Below are positions 24,001 through 35,805 of a stretch of 37,575 nt of DNA, piece after piece (position 1 is the stretch's first letter; each line of letters begins with the position of its first letter). The notes below the pieces were generated by a model. That model was not told where the DNA came from, did no database searches, and saw nothing but the letters and a program-made list of their open reading frames with translations. The translations under genes and the position numbers were made by a program. This DNA comes from Mycolicibacterium porcinum (GTDB lineage Bacteria > Actinomycetota > Actinomycetes > Mycobacteriales > Mycobacteriaceae): positions 25,043 to 62,617 of the forward strand of contig MSTD01000036.1 in NCBI GenBank assembly GCA_001942045.1. The letters run 5' to 3'.

Positions 24001-24750
24001 ATGAGCAAACTGGAAGGCAAATCAGCGATTGTTGCTGCAGGCGCCAAAAACCTGGGCGGCCTGATCAGCACGACGTTGGCTTCGAGGGGTGTCAACGTCG
24101 CCGTTCACTACAACAGCGCCGCCAGCGAGGCCGACGCCGACAAAACCGTGGCGGCGGTACAAGACGCGGGCGTGAAGGCCGTCAAGGTGCAGGGTGACCT
24201 GACGGTGCCGGCCAACGTCGAGCGCCTCTTCGACACGGCGATCGACGCGTTCGGCAGCGTCGACATCGCGATCAACACCGTGGGCAAGGTGTTGCGCAAG
24301 CCGTTCGTGGAAACCACTGAGGCCGAATACGATTCGATGTTCGACATCAACGCCAAGGCGGCGTACTTCTTCCTGCAACAGGCGGGCAAGCGCCTGGCCG
24401 ACAACGGCTCGGTGATCACCATCGTGACCGCGCTGCTGGCGGCCTACACCGACGGGTACTCGACCTACGCGGGTTCCAAGAGTCCCGTCGAACACTTCAC
24501 CCGGGCCGCGTCCAAGGAGTTCGGCGTGCGTGGCATAAACGTCAACAACGTGGCCCCGGGCCCGATGGACACGCCGTTCTTCTACCCGCAGGAGACGCCG
24601 GAGCGAGTCGAGTTCCACAAGTCGCAGGCGATGGGCAACCGGCTGACCGAGATCACCGACATCGCTCCGCTGGTGGTGTTCCTCGCCGACGAAGGGCACT
24701 GGATCAACGGCCAAACCATCTTCGCCAACGGCGGTTACACCACGCGTTAG
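24001..24750 (+). CDS. SDR-family oxidoreductase of an atypical subfamily
   Basis: This 249-residue protein has an SDR fold, but the usual TGxxxGxG is replaced by AAGAKNLGG and NNAG by NTVG (INTVGKVLRKPF). The catalytic Tyr and Lys are kept in STYAGSK, and the C-terminus GQTIFANGGYTTR is typical of FabG-like enzymes. The altered motifs appear to belong to a distinct subfamily rather than to decay, because the rest is well conserved. Cofactor and substrate are unknown; NADP(H) is plausible. ATG 24001 is leaderless-like. The gene ends at a strong bidirectional terminator and is probably controlled by the divergent LysR. Confidence 0.85.
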   Translation: MSKLEGKSAIVAAGAKNLGGLISTTLASRGVNVAVHYNSAASEADADKTVAAVQDAGVKAVKVQGDLTVPANVERLFDTAIDAFGSVDIAINTVGKVLRKPFVETTEAEYDSMFDINAKAAYFFLQQAGKRLADNGSVITIVTALLAAYTDGYSTYAGSKSPVEHFTRAASKEFGVRGINVNNVAPGPMDTPFFYPQETPERVEFHKSQAMGNRLTEITDIAPLVVFLADEGHWINGQTIFANGGYTTR

Positions 24751-24760
24751 TACGCCGAGC

Positions 24761-24808
24761 AGACGCAAAACTGCCCCTTTTCAAGCGAAAAGGGGCAGTT
24801 TTACGTCT
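24761..24808. terminator. Strong bidirectional intrinsic terminator
   Basis: AAAACTGCCCCTTTT (24767-24781) and AAAAGGGGCAGTTTT (24788-24802) form a perfect 15-bp stem with a 6-nt loop. The outer AGACG/CGTCT extends it to 20 bp with one mismatch. T-runs end the stem on both strands, so it can stop transcription from the SDR gene on one side and accD6 on the other. Confidence 0.92.
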
Positions 24809-24823
24809 TGTCGCGCTGAAGGG

Positions 24824-26245
24824 TTACAGCGGGATGTTCTTGTGGCGGCCGCGCCGGTGCGGGGCCTCCGCCAGCGCCTGCGTCAGCTTGCTGCGGGTGT
24901 GGGCCGGATCGATCTTCTCGTCGACCACGCCGATCTCGATGGCGGAATCCACACCGCCGGCGATCCGCTCGTGCTCGATGGCCAGCTCCTCGTGCAGCGC
25001 CTCCCGCTCGTGATCCGGAGCGGCGGCCAGCTTGCGCTTGTGCAGGATGCCCACGGCGGCCTTGGCGCCCATCACGGCGACCTCGGCGTCCGGCCAGGCG
25101 AACACCTTGGTGGCGTTGAGCGAACGGGAGTTCATCGCGATGTAGGCGCCGCCATAGATCTTGCGGGTCACCAGCGTCACGCGGGGAACCGAGGACTCAC
25201 CGAAGGCGTGCAGCAGCTTGGCGCCGCGACGCACCACGCCGCCCCACTCCTGATCCACGCCGGGCAGGTAGCCCGGGACGTCGACGACCACCACGAGCGG
25301 GATGCCGAACGCGTCGCACAGCCGCACGAAACGTGCCGACTTCTCGGCACTTTCGGAGTTCAGGCAACCACCAAGACGAAGCGGGTTGTTGGCGATCACG
25401 CCGACCGACCGGCCGGCCAGCCGGCCGAGACCGACCACGATCGACGGGGCCCACTTGGCCTGGAACTCCTCGAACGGCACACCCTCGTCCAGCAGCGCCT
25501 CGATGATCGGGTGCACGTCGTAGGCGCGGCGGGCCGACTCAGGCATCAGCGCGGCCAGGTCGGTGTCGCCGGCCTCGGCCTTGCTGCGATCGAAATGGCC
25601 CTGCTGGCTGAACAATCCGACCAGGCGACGGCCGCGCTCGTAGGCATCGAGCTCGTCGTCGGCGACGATGTGGCACACGCCGGACTTCTTGTGGTGGGCG
25701 TCGGGGCCGCCGAGCGACACCATGTCGACGTCCTCACCGGTGACGCTGCGCACCACGTCCGGACCGGTGACGAACACCTTGCTGTCCGGGGCCATGATGA
25801 TGACGTCGGTCAGGGCGGGCCCGTACGCCGCACCGCCGGCGGCGAAGCCGACGACCACCGAGATCTGCGGGATGTAGCCCGACGCCCGGATCATCGCCTC
25901 GAAGACCAGACCCACCGCGTGCAGCGCCTTGACGCCCTCGGCCAGCCGCGCACCACCCGAGTGCCAGATCCCGACGATCGGGCTCTGCTCCTCGATGGCG
26001 GTGTCGTAGGCGTTGACGATGTGGGCACAACCCTCGATGCCCATGGCGCCACCCATCACGGTGCCATCGGTGCAGAAGGCAACCGTGCGAACACCGTTGA
26101 CCGTGCCGGCAGCCGCCAGCACGCCCGAACGGTCCCGCTCGTGCAGCAGCTCGACGCTGCCGTCATCGAAGAAGGTCTGCAGGCGCAGCAGCGGGTCGCG
26201 GGGATCGAGCGACTCGGCAGCGGTTTCGGGGGCCATGATCGTCAT
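24824..26245 (-). CDS. accD6: Acetyl-CoA carboxylase carboxyltransferase subunit AccD6
   Basis: The beta subunit (473 aa) of the acyl-CoA carboxylase transfers CO2 from biotin to acetyl-CoA to make malonyl-CoA for FabD and FAS-II. The N-terminal crotonase-like domain has SGGARLAEGV and the oxyanion loop GFAAGGAAYGPALTD. The C-terminal domain has GGCLNSESAEKSARF, DVPGYLPGVDQEWGGVVRRG and TRKIYGGAYIAMNSR. Length and position match Rv2247. ATG 26245 is chosen because AAAGGAG lies about 7 nt upstream; an internal ATG follows three codons later. It is the last gene of the fabD-acpM-kasA-kasB-accD6 operon, 32 bp after kasB, and is followed by a strong terminator. Confidence 0.96.
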   Translation of the reverse strand: MTIMAPETAAESLDPRDPLLRLQTFFDDGSVELLHERDRSGVLAAAGTVNGVRTVAFCTDGTVMGGAMGIEGCAHIVNAYDTAIEEQSPIVGIWHSGGARLAEGVKALHAVGLVFEAMIRASGYIPQISVVVGFAAGGAAYGPALTDVIIMAPDSKVFVTGPDVVRSVTGEDVDMVSLGGPDAHHKKSGVCHIVADDELDAYERGRRLVGLFSQQGHFDRSKAEAGDTDLAALMPESARRAYDVHPIIEALLDEGVPFEEFQAKWAPSIVVGLGRLAGRSVGVIANNPLRLGGCLNSESAEKSARFVRLCDAFGIPLVVVVDVPGYLPGVDQEWGGVVRRGAKLLHAFGESSVPRVTLVTRKIYGGAYIAMNSRSLNATKVFAWPDAEVAVMGAKAAVGILHKRKLAAAPDHEREALHEELAIEHERIAGGVDSAIEIGVVDEKIDPAHTRSKLTQALAEAPHRRGRHKNIPL

Positions 26246-26277
26246 TTAGGTCTCCTTTGAGGGAAAGCTCTGGAAGT

Positions 26278-27531
26278 TCAGTACTTTCCGAAGGCGAGCG
26301 CGACGTTGTGCCCACCGAATCCGAACGAATTGTTGATTGCGTACTTGAAATCACCCTGCCGCGGCTCACCGGCGACAACGTCCAGATCGATCTCCGGATC
26401 GAGGTTCTGCAGGTTGCGCGTCGCAGGGATGACGCCGTCGCGCAATGCCAGCACGGTCAGGATGGACTCCACCGCACCGACCGCACCGACGGAGTGGCCC
26501 AGCGCCGCCTTGGGCGCGTAGACCGCGGGCTTGTGGCCCGCCATCGCGTTGTTGATGGCCTTGCCCTCGGCCACGTCGCCGACGCTGGTGCCCGTGGCGT
26601 GCGCGTTGACGTGGTCGATGTCGCTGGGCTGCAGACCCGCCAGCTGAATGGCGCGGGTCATGGCGTGTCCGGCCTGCTCGCCGTTGGGATCCGGCGCCAC
26701 GATGTGGAAGCCGTCCGAGGTGACACTGGCACCCATGATGCGGCCCAGGATGTTGGCGCCGCGCGCCTTGGCGTGCTCCTCGGTCTCGATGACCATGAGG
26801 GCACCCGCCTCGCCGAAGACGAAGCCATTGCGATCCTTGTCGAAGGGCTTACAGGCGCCTTCCGGATCGTCGTTGGAGTTGGACAGCACGATGCGCATCT
26901 GAGCGAAGCCGGCGATCGGCACGGCCTCGATCTTGGTTTCGACACCACCGCAGATCGCGATATCGGCCTCGCCGAGCACGATGTGGCGCCAGGCGTTGGC
27001 GATGGCTTCCGACCCGGAGGCGCAGGCCGAGACCGCGGTACACACCCCGGCCCGGGCCTGGCGCTCCAAACCGATGGCAGCAGCCGCGCCATTCGGCATG
27101 TACATCTGCACGGTCAAAGGGGAGACCGCACGCAGGCCCTTGGCCCGCATGCCGTCATAGGCGAACACGAGTTCTTCGGTCGAACCCAAACCGGTGCCCA
27201 TCGACACCATCAGGCGGCGGACATCGACCTCCGGGGAGCCTGCGTTGGCCCAGACCCGGCGGCCGATGATCGTCGCCATCTTCTGCAAATATGACAGCCG
27301 GCGCAGTTCGACCCGCGTCAGCTCATGATCGAAGTCCTCGAGCAGATGACCGCCGATGCGAACCGGCAGGTCATACTCGTCGACGAACGAATCAGTGAGC
27401 TTGCGGATGCCGCTCTGCCCGTCCAGCAGCTTTTTCCAGGTGCTTTCAGCATCGGTTGCCAGCGCCGTTGACATGGCTACGCCGGTGACAACCACATTGG
27501 GAAGACCATTCCCAGTGGACAATCCCGCCAT
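26278..27531 (-). CDS. kasB: Beta-ketoacyl-ACP synthase KasB
   Basis: This 417-residue FAS-II condensing enzyme extends acyl-AcpM with malonyl-AcpM in the late, full-length stage of meromycolate synthesis. The Cys-His-His triad is visible: C170 in [11 protein letters not shown], His in [12 protein letters not shown] and His in [11 protein letters not shown]. The C-terminal [11 protein letters not shown] loop is the thiolase-fold signature. It is distinguished from KasA by order (downstream, just before accD6) and by sequence such as VQMYMPNG and [12 protein letters not shown] 27531 gives the full N-terminus. It lies 96 bp after kasA. Confidence 0.95.
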   Translation of the reverse strand: MAGLSTGNGLPNVVVTGVAMSTALATDAESTWKKLLDGQSGIRKLTDSFVDEYDLPVRIGGHLLEDFDHELTRVELRRLSYLQKMATIIGRRVWANAGSPEVDVRRLMVSMGTGLGSTEELVFAYDGMRAKGLRAVSPLTVQMYMPNGAAAAIGLERQARAGVCTAVSACASGSEAIANAWRHIVLGEADIAICGGVETKIEAVPIAGFAQMRIVLSNSNDDPEGACKPFDKDRNGFVFGEAGALMVIETEEHAKARGANILGRIMGASVTSDGFHIVAPDPNGEQAGHAMTRAIQLAGLQPSDIDHVNAHATGTSVGDVAEGKAINNAMAGHKPAVYAPKAALGHSVGAVGAVESILTVLALRDGVIPATRNLQNLDPEIDLDVVAGEPRQGDFKYAINNSFGFGGHNVALAFGKY

Positions 27532-27627
27532 ATTTACGGAGTTCTTCCTTCCCGTGCTTCCCTCTGTTGTCTACGTTCCGGCGCTACCTGTCAGGCGCCA
27601 CCGAACCAGGCTCGGGTTTGCCTGACC

Positions 27628-28878
27628 TCAGTACTTACCGAAGGCCAGGGCCACATTGTGGCCGCCGAAACCGAACGAGTTGTTGATGGCGTACTTGTAG
27701 TCGCCATAACGAGGCTCGCCCGCAACCACATCGAGATCGATCTCAGGATCAGGTGTCTCGTAGTTAAGCGTCGGGGGGATGACCCCGTCGCGCAACGCGA
27801 GCACAGTCAGCACTGACTCCAGTGCACCGACTGCGCCGATCGAGTGACCCAGCGCCGACTTCGGCGCGTAGACCGCGGCGCTCTGGCACCCGGCAACCCG
27901 GATGGCATTGGCCTCGGCGGTGTCACCGATCGGAGTGGCCGTGCCGTGGGCATTGACGTGGTCAATGTCCTTGGCGTCCAGCCCGGCGGTCTCCAGTGCG
28001 CGCTTCATCGCGGCACCGGCGCGAACGCCGTTGTCGGCCGGAGCGACCATGTGGAACGCGTCCGAGGTGATGCCGGCACCCATCAGGCGGGCCAGCGGCT
28101 TGGCGCCACGGGCCAGGGCATGCTCCTCGGTTTCGATGATCATCATCGCGCCGGCCTCGCCGAACACGAATCCGTCGCGGTCCTTGTCGAACGGCCGCGA
28201 CGCCCCCGCGGGGTCGTCGTTGCGCGTCGACATGGCGCGCATCATCGAGAACGCCGCGATCGGCAGCGCCTCGATGCCGCCTTCCACGCCACCGACGACG
28301 GCGAAGTCCGCGTCACCCATGACGATCTGACGCCAGCCGTGTGCGATGGCCTCAGATCCCGACGAACACGCCGACACCGGCGTGATGACCCCGGCGCGGG
28401 CGCCGAGCTCAAGACCGGCGACCGCGGCCGCGCCGTTGGGCATGATCATCTGAACGGCGAGCGGGCTGACCTTGCGGATGCCGCCCTCGTTCATCGCGTC
28501 GTAGGTCTCGACGATCTTCTCGCCGCCGCCGAGGCCCGTGCCGATCACGACGGCGAACCGATCGGGATCGACCTCGGGCGCACCGGCGGTCTTCCACAGC
28601 CGTCGGGCAAGCACCAGCGACATGCGCTGCACGTACGAGTTACGGCGCAACTCGATGCGGGTCAGGTGACCGTCGATGTCATCGACCAGGTGGCCACCGA
28701 TACGCACCGGAAGGTCCCACTTGGTGACGAAGTCGTCGGTCAACTCACGGATGCCGCTGTCTCCGGCCAGGAGGCCCTTCCACGTGCTCTCGATGTCAGC
28801 AGCGAGCGCCGTGGTTGCCTCCACGGCGGTCACCACGACGTTCGGGAAGCCTCCGTTAGCAGTGGAAGGTTTGCTCAT
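27628..28878 (-). CDS. kasA: Beta-ketoacyl-ACP synthase KasA
   Basis: This 416-residue protein has the same length as M. tuberculosis KasA and starts nearly identically ([15 protein letters not shown]). It is the essential initiating and elongating condensing enzyme of FAS-II. The triad is C171 in [11 protein letters not shown], His in [12 protein letters not shown] and His in [12 protein letters not shown]. The start overlaps the acpM stop as ATGA (28875-28878), giving translational coupling with its carrier protein. It is the target of thiolactomycin-type inhibitors in relatives. Confidence 0.97.
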   Translation of the reverse strand: MSKPSTANGGFPNVVVTAVEATTALAADIESTWKGLLAGDSGIRELTDDFVTKWDLPVRIGGHLVDDIDGHLTRIELRRNSYVQRMSLVLARRLWKTAGAPEVDPDRFAVVIGTGLGGGEKIVETYDAMNEGGIRKVSPLAVQMIMPNGAAAVAGLELGARAGVITPVSACSSGSEAIAHGWRQIVMGDADFAVVGGVEGGIEALPIAAFSMMRAMSTRNDDPAGASRPFDKDRDGFVFGEAGAMMIIETEEHALARGAKPLARLMGAGITSDAFHMVAPADNGVRAGAAMKRALETAGLDAKDIDHVNAHGTATPIGDTAEANAIRVAGCQSAAVYAPKSALGHSIGAVGALESVLTVLALRDGVIPPTLNYETPDPEIDLDVVAGEPRYGDYKYAINNSFGFGGHNVALAFGKY

Positions 28879-29171
28879 TCCGAGCCAAACTTCTCGCGCA
28901 GGGCGGCGGCAGCCTCGGGGTTCTCTTCCTCGAGCTTCTGGATGTAGGAGACGACGTCACCAACGGTGCGCAGGCCGGCCAGATCCTCATCGGGGATCTT
29001 CACGCCGTACTTGTCCTCGGTCTGAACCGCGATCTCCACCATCGACAGCGAGTCGATGTCCAGGTCGTCGACGAACGACTTCTCCGGGGTCACCTCAGAC
29101 GGCTCGATGCCGGTGACCTCTTCGATGATCTCGGCGAGACCGGCGATGATTTCTTCCTGACTGGCGGCCAC
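28875..29171 (-). CDS. acpM: Meromycolate acyl carrier protein AcpM
   Basis: This 98-residue acidic acyl carrier protein carries growing meromycolate chains on a 4'-phosphopantetheine arm attached to S41 (DIDSLSMVE). The fold is four helices; the C-terminal extension ([17 protein letters not shown]) is shorter than the 115-aa M. tuberculosis form. GTG 29171 is fixed by AAGGAG about 6 nt upstream; the longer open frame upstream has no family match. It sits 91 bp after fabD and overlaps kasA by 4 bp. Confidence 0.96.
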   Translation of the reverse strand: MAASQEEIIAGLAEIIEEVTGIEPSEVTPEKSFVDDLDIDSLSMVEIAVQTEDKYGVKIPDEDLAGLRTVGDVVSYIQKLEEENPEAAAALREKFGSE

Positions 29172-29262
29172 AATGGCTCCTTCTTGTTGTTGAGAGCGCC
29201 CTCCGGGTGCGGAGGACATTTCGGGACGTTCGGTTGGTACTGCTATTCGGTTGTCGGTGGAC

Positions 29263-30195
29263 TTACAGCTCGTCCAAGCCATCCAGATCGGTCGGAGCCT
29301 TGACCGCGCGGGTCGGCGTGCCCTTCAGCTCGCGTTTCGCAATGCCGACCAGGGTGCCCGCCGGCGGGAACTCGACGATCCCGGCGCGCTCGGCGCCGGA
29401 GAACCGGTCCCGCATGGTGGCGGTGCACAGATCCCAGCGCACCGGCTTGGTCAGCTGGGACACCAGCTTCTCCATCGCATCGGCGGCGGACGTCACCGGC
29501 TGGCCGTCCGCGTTCGACAGAAGTGTCGCGGTCGGTTCAGAGGTCGTTACAGACTCGGCGGCCGCGGCATAGCCCTCCAGCGCGGAAGCCATGTAGTGGG
29601 TGTGGAACGCGCCTGCGGTCGCCAGCTGACGGACGCGGGCCTTGGCCGGCGGATCCTCGGCAAGCTTCTCCAGTGCCGCGATCGCGCCGGCGGCCACGAT
29701 CTGGCCGGCCGCGTTGCGGTTGGCGGGCACCAGGTCCAGCGACTCCAGCCGGGCCAGGACCTCGGCCTCGTCACCGCCGAGCACCGCCGACATGCCGGTC
29801 GGCTCGACGGCGCAGGCCTTGGCCATCTCGGCGCCACGGGTCGCGGCCAGCTTGACCGCGTCGTCGGCGGAGATGACGCCGGCGATGGCGTAGGCGGCGA
29901 TCTCGCCGACCGAATGACCGGCGACGATGGTCTCAGCGGTCTCGGGCACGCCCCGCTTGGTCAGTTCCTCATAGGCCAGCAGCGTGGCGGCCACCACCAG
30001 GGGCTGGGTCACCGCAGTGTCGGTGATCTCCTCGGCGGTGGCGGTGGTTCCCAGACGCGCCAGGTCCAGGCCGCTGATCTGCGACCACGTGGCGAGGCGA
30101 TCGGCGGCACCGGGCAGCTCCAGCCAAGCGGAGAGCATGCCGGGCGTCTGCGATCCCTGTCCGGGAGCAAGCAATGCGAGCACGGGTTGAGGCAC
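29263..30195 (-). CDS. fabD: Malonyl-CoA:AcpM transacylase FabD
   Basis: This 310-residue enzyme loads malonyl groups from malonyl-CoA onto AcpM for FAS-II. It has the transacylase signatures PGQGSQ (residues 11-16), the nucleophile GHSVGE (S95), the malonyl-binding Arg in ATRGAEMAKAC and the catalytic His in AGAFHTHYM. Its last residues (KAPTDLDGLDEL) match the mycobacterial form. GTG 30195 is the first start in frame with the conserved N-terminus (QPVLALLAPGQG); no clear Shine-Dalgarno is visible, and an out-of-frame ATG just precedes it. It is the first gene of the FAS-II operon, preceded by a MabR-type operator. Confidence 0.96.
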   Translation of the reverse strand: MPQPVLALLAPGQGSQTPGMLSAWLELPGAADRLATWSQISGLDLARLGTTATAEEITDTAVTQPLVVAATLLAYEELTKRGVPETAETIVAGHSVGEIAAYAIAGVISADDAVKLAATRGAEMAKACAVEPTGMSAVLGGDEAEVLARLESLDLVPANRNAAGQIVAAGAIAALEKLAEDPPAKARVRQLATAGAFHTHYMASALEGYAAAAESVTTSEPTATLLSNADGQPVTSAADAMEKLVSQLTKPVRWDLCTATMRDRFSGAERAGIVEFPPAGTLVGIAKRELKGTPTRAVKAPTDLDGLDEL

Positions 30196-30240
30196 GTCAT
30201 TAAGAGAACACTGTGAAGATGGTTTTGTGGGGTGTAAGAG

Positions 30241-30246
30241 ATTATG
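30241..30246 (-). promoter_or_regulatory. Candidate -10 element of the FAS-II operon
   Basis: CATAAT on the minus strand (five of six consensus bases) would give a leader of about 40 nt before the fabD GTG. It lies between the TTTTGT-N9-ACAAAA palindrome and the gene, where a regulator could act on it. Confidence 0.4.
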
Positions 30247-30261
30247 AACCTTGTCTTATGT

Positions 30262-30282
30262 TTTTGTAGGTTCTCCACAAAA
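30262..30282. promoter_or_regulatory. MabR operator upstream of fabD
   Basis: TTTTGT (30262-30267), nine bases and ACAAAA (30277-30282) form an exact inverted repeat. I recall TTTTGT-N9-ACAAAA as the conserved MabR-binding palindrome in the mycobacterial fasII promoter. An extra half-site-like TTTTGTGG stands at 30223-30230 and is complementary to CCACAAAA (30275-30282). The mabR gene is immediately upstream of this region. Confidence 0.8.
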
Positions 30283-30354
30283 GTGCATGTGATGCGACGT
30301 CCCCTTCACCGCAGCGAAATCTTCACGCCCGCTCAGATGTCCGGTCAACCGGAC

Positions 30355-31638
30355 TCAGCCGCGTTGTCTGGAGGATTGCGCCGGGCGAATCGCCGGTATC
30401 GCAGCGGTTCCGGCATCGGGCGTGCTCCGCTGGTATGCCTGTTTGCTCAATCTGCCGACCGTCGACGCAACGCGCAACACGTAGGCATCCCGCGGCACGG
30501 CCGGATCGCGGCCGGTGAAGTCGCCGATCCGTTTCAGCCGGTAGCGCACCGTATTTGGATGAACGAACAATTTGCGGGCACAAGCTTCTATGGCGCCGCC
30601 GGAATCCAGGAACGCGTCGAGGGTCTCGGTGAGCGCAGGCCCGGCATCGGCCAGCGGGCGCATGACCTCGGATTCCAGTGCCGCGATGGCGGTCGCGTCG
30701 CCCAGTAGGGCGCGCTCGGGCAACAGCTCGCGCGCCGACACCGGCCGAGGTGCGCCGGGCCAGCCGGCCACCGCGTTCATCCCGGAGATCGCCTCCGTGG
30801 CGCTGCGGTGGGCGGCCGTCAGCGTCGGGGACGTCGGACCGACCACCACCGGGCCGTCAGCGAAAACCGACAGCAGGTCCACCAGGAACCGATCGGTTGC
30901 TGACAGCGGGCCCGACACGATCGTGATGAGCCAGGTGCCGTGCACATCCGACAGCGCGGCCCGGTCGTTGCGCTTCACGACCTCGTGGATGTCGTCGCGG
31001 GCCATGTCCAACCGGTCCGGTCGTGGCAGGCCGACGAGCACGGTGGCCGGGGCGGTGGCGTCCCAGTTCAGTGCCGCCGCCTGGGACTGCAGCTCGGGTC
31101 CGGTATCGCCGCGCACCACGGCGTCCACGACGTTGGCCTCCATCCGCAGATCCCAGGCTCCGCGGGCCTCGGCCTGATCGGCGTATGCGCTGGCCGCCGC
31201 GAACGCCAGGTCCCGGCTGTAGCGCAGGATGCCCGCGGTCAGCGCGTTGAGCTGCTCCTCGGACCGGGCCAGCATCGGCACCACTTCTTCGAAGAACTCC
31301 ATCGAGGTCCGCACCATCTCGACCGACTGGCGCAGCGCGATCCGGCGGCGCAAGTCCTGGGGCACCACCTCGAAGGCCTGCGCGGTGTAGCTGACGTCGC
31401 TTTCCGGGTCCCGCATCCATTCCACGAAGTTGACGACGGCGGTCTGCACCACCAGCTGCACGCTGGCCCGCTGCGACGCATCGAGGTCGGAGAAGAAGTC
31501 CAGGCGCTCGGCCATGGCGTGCACCGCCTCGGTGGCCAGCCGGCCGGAATACTGTTTCAACCGGCGCAGCGTCGAGTCAGGCACGCTCTCCAGGACCTCG
31601 ACGGTCGACTTCGGCGGCACAAACCGCTTGTCGGGCAT
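30355..31638 (-). CDS. mabR: FAS-II transcriptional regulator MabR (PucR/CdaR family)
   Basis: This 427-residue protein begins with a helical RsbRD-like N-terminal domain. It ends with a PucR-type helix-turn-helix, GGAIEACARKLFVHPNTVRYRLKRIG split across two helices (key residues HPNTVRYRL). It corresponds to Rv2242, the regulator that binds the fabD promoter and controls FAS-II expression. In relatives it is reported to respond to long acyl-CoA. ATG 31638 is preceded by TAGCTT and 6 nt, so it is probably transcribed leaderless and separately from aceE. A palindrome matching the MabR operator lies just downstream of its own stop, in front of fabD. Confidence 0.95.
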   Translation of the reverse strand: MPDKRFVPPKSTVEVLESVPDSTLRRLKQYSGRLATEAVHAMAERLDFFSDLDASQRASVQLVVQTAVVNFVEWMRDPESDVSYTAQAFEVVPQDLRRRIALRQSVEMVRTSMEFFEEVVPMLARSEEQLNALTAGILRYSRDLAFAAASAYADQAEARGAWDLRMEANVVDAVVRGDTGPELQSQAAALNWDATAPATVLVGLPRPDRLDMARDDIHEVVKRNDRAALSDVHGTWLITIVSGPLSATDRFLVDLLSVFADGPVVVGPTSPTLTAAHRSATEAISGMNAVAGWPGAPRPVSARELLPERALLGDATAIAALESEVMRPLADAGPALTETLDAFLDSGGAIEACARKLFVHPNTVRYRLKRIGDFTGRDPAVPRDAYVLRVASTVGRLSKQAYQRSTPDAGTAAIPAIRPAQSSRQRG

Positions 31639-31644
31639 TCCTAA

Positions 31645-31650
31645 AAGCTA
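31645..31650 (-). promoter_or_regulatory. -10-like element of mabR
   Basis: TAGCTT on the minus strand ends 6 nt before the mabR ATG, consistent with a leaderless start. No good -35 is seen. Confidence 0.4.
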
Positions 31651-31690
31651 CGCCACTTTTCTGGTGGATTCCTCCAAGCGTGCTCCGGGA

Positions 31691-31735
31691 GGGCGGTCGC
31701 TCTTCCTTACTTATGGACTTATGGAGCGACCGCCC
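31691..31735 (-). terminator. Hairpin between aceE and mabR
   Basis: GGGCGGTCGCTC (31691-31702) and GAGCGACCGCCC (31724-31735) form a perfect 12-bp GC-rich stem. The 21-nt loop contains most of a tandem pair of TTATGGA. It begins 12 bp after the aceE stop and has no T-tract, like many mycobacterial terminators. It separates aceE from mabR transcription. Confidence 0.65.
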
Positions 31736-31746
31736 GTCCGGACTCG

Positions 31747-34536
<2,790 letters not shown>

Positions 34537-34666
34537 CTTCCGCTCCTTGTTAGGCGGTTACTACTGACAGTGCTTGTGGCACCTTCTATCGTCCACCTAT
34601 CTTGCCGCCTCCGTGCCGCTGGGGGTGGCGGTGCGCAAGTTACCCATCAGTTGCTTTCTGAACCGG

Positions 34667-34672
34667 TAACGT
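34667..34672 (+). promoter_or_regulatory. -10-like element of the lipoprotein gene
   Basis: TAACGT lies 9 nt before GTG 34682. The 145-bp region between aceE and this gene must hold promoters for both directions; none can be assigned firmly on the aceE side. Confidence 0.3.
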
Positions 34673-34681
34673 CTGCAGATC

Positions 34682-35254
34682 GTGCCGGTTGATGGGCAGT
34701 TTGGGGCAAAGGCGCGGATCGCCGCGTGCGGACTCGGTGGGGCCGCGGTGGTCGCGATGGTCGTGGTGGGTTGTTCGGCCGTTACCGGCGGTACCGCACA
34801 GGTTGATTCGTCGGCGGCGCCCCTCTATCGGGCGTCGGTTAAGGCCTCCATCGAAGAGTCCTCGGCGAGCTCGGTGACCCGCGAGTCCGAACGGCAGGCC
34901 TCGTTGACCACCCGCGCCGTGCACACCGTCTGCGAGGACCTCAGCACCTCTGCCGTGGACGCGGTCAATGCGGTCAACGGCTACGTCGAAGCCGTCAACA
35001 ACGGCGGGGACACCGCGGCCAAGGCCGGGCCGGCGATCGACGGACTGAACCGCAGTGCCGATCTGGTCAGTTCCGGTCTGTCCGACGCGCTGTCGCCGGA
35101 GTTGCGCGCCGCGCTGACCGAATGGGTCGACTCGGCCAGAGCCCTTGTCGCCGCCATATCCGGCCACGTCGGGCCGGATCAGTTCAATGCGGCGTCCACG
35201 CGTTCGAACGCCGCCAGAGAGGATGCGCTGAACCGATGCGACAAGGCTTACTGA
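34682..35254 (+). CDS. Small lipoprotein of unknown function (Rv2240c position)
   Basis: This 190-residue protein has a basic start, a hydrophobic stretch (IAACGLGGAAVVAMVVV) and the lipobox VVGC, so it is probably lipidated at the Cys and held at the outer face of the membrane. The mature part is helical and Ser/Ala-rich, with two other cysteines (CEDLSTSA and the C-terminal NRCDKAY) that may pair. No known domain is recognised. The position next to the DUF3052 gene corresponds to Rv2240c. GTG 34682 is the first start and directly precedes the signal sequence. Confidence 0.75.
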   Translation: MPVDGQFGAKARIAACGLGGAAVVAMVVVGCSAVTGGTAQVDSSAAPLYRASVKASIEESSASSVTRESERQASLTTRAVHTVCEDLSTSAVDAVNAVNGYVEAVNNGGDTAAKAGPAIDGLNRSADLVSSGLSDALSPELRAALTEWVDSARALVAAISGHVGPDQFNAASTRSNAAREDALNRCDKAY

Positions 35255-35367
35255 CGCGCGGACGGACAAACTGGCCCGCCGGACACCCGCGCAGGCGGGT
35301 CGCCGTGCGACGATAGGGCAATACGCAGTCTTGAGACAGGCTCGAAGAAAGGTGAGGAGGACCGAAG

Positions 35368-35805
35368 GTGGTCGCGGCGGCGGGGACGGACTCAGGCCCC
35401 AACTACGCCCAGATCCTGGGGATCCACAAGGATCAGATAGTCCAGGAATTGGGTTGGGACGAGGATAGCGACGACGACATCCGGGCCGACATCGAGGAAG
35501 CGTGCGGCTCCGAGCTGCTCGATGAGGATTCGGACGAAGTCGTCGACGTCGTATTGCTCTGGTGGAGGGACGACGACGGGGATCTGGTCGACCGGCTCAT
35601 GGACGCCATCACTCCACTCGCCGAGGACGGCGTGATCTGGGTGGTGACTCCCAAGACCGGCAAGCCCGGGCACGTGCTGCCCGCGGAGATCGCCGAATCG
35701 GCGCCGACGGCCGGTCTGATGCAGACCTCGTCGGCCAAATTGGGGGACTGGACGGCGAGCCGGTTGGTGCAGCCGAAATCGAAGGCCGCTGGAAAGAGGG
35801 GCTAG
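35368..35805 (+). CDS. DUF3052 family protein (Rv2239c type)
   Basis: This 145-residue, strongly acidic protein has an N-terminal stretch WDEDSDDDIRADIEEACGSE and DLLW-type core strands (VVDVVLLWWRDDDGDL), followed by VIWVVTPKTGKPGHVLPAEI. It is the actinobacterial DUF3052 family, whose function is unknown. GTG 35368 has an excellent Shine-Dalgarno (GGTGAGGAGG, 35351-35360). Its TAG stop overlaps the ahpE GTG by one base (35805), so the two are co-translated and a role linked to peroxide stress is possible. Confidence 0.88.
   Translation: MVAAAGTDSGPNYAQILGIHKDQIVQELGWDEDSDDDIRADIEEACGSELLDEDSDEVVDVVLLWWRDDDGDLVDRLMDAITPLAEDGVIWVVTPKTGKPGHVLPAEIAESAPTAGLMQTSSAKLGDWTASRLVQPKSKAAGKRG

Noticed and set aside
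24842..26260. 472-codon plus-strand frame opposite accD6
   Set aside because: It mirrors accD6 codon structure, with low-complexity His/Asp/Gly/Val content and no recognisable domain or start signal.
26278..28878. Gene conversion between kasA and kasB at their near-identical C-termini
   Set aside because: The last 40 residues are almost the same, but the codons differ at many synonymous positions, so the likeness reflects protein constraint rather than recent conversion.
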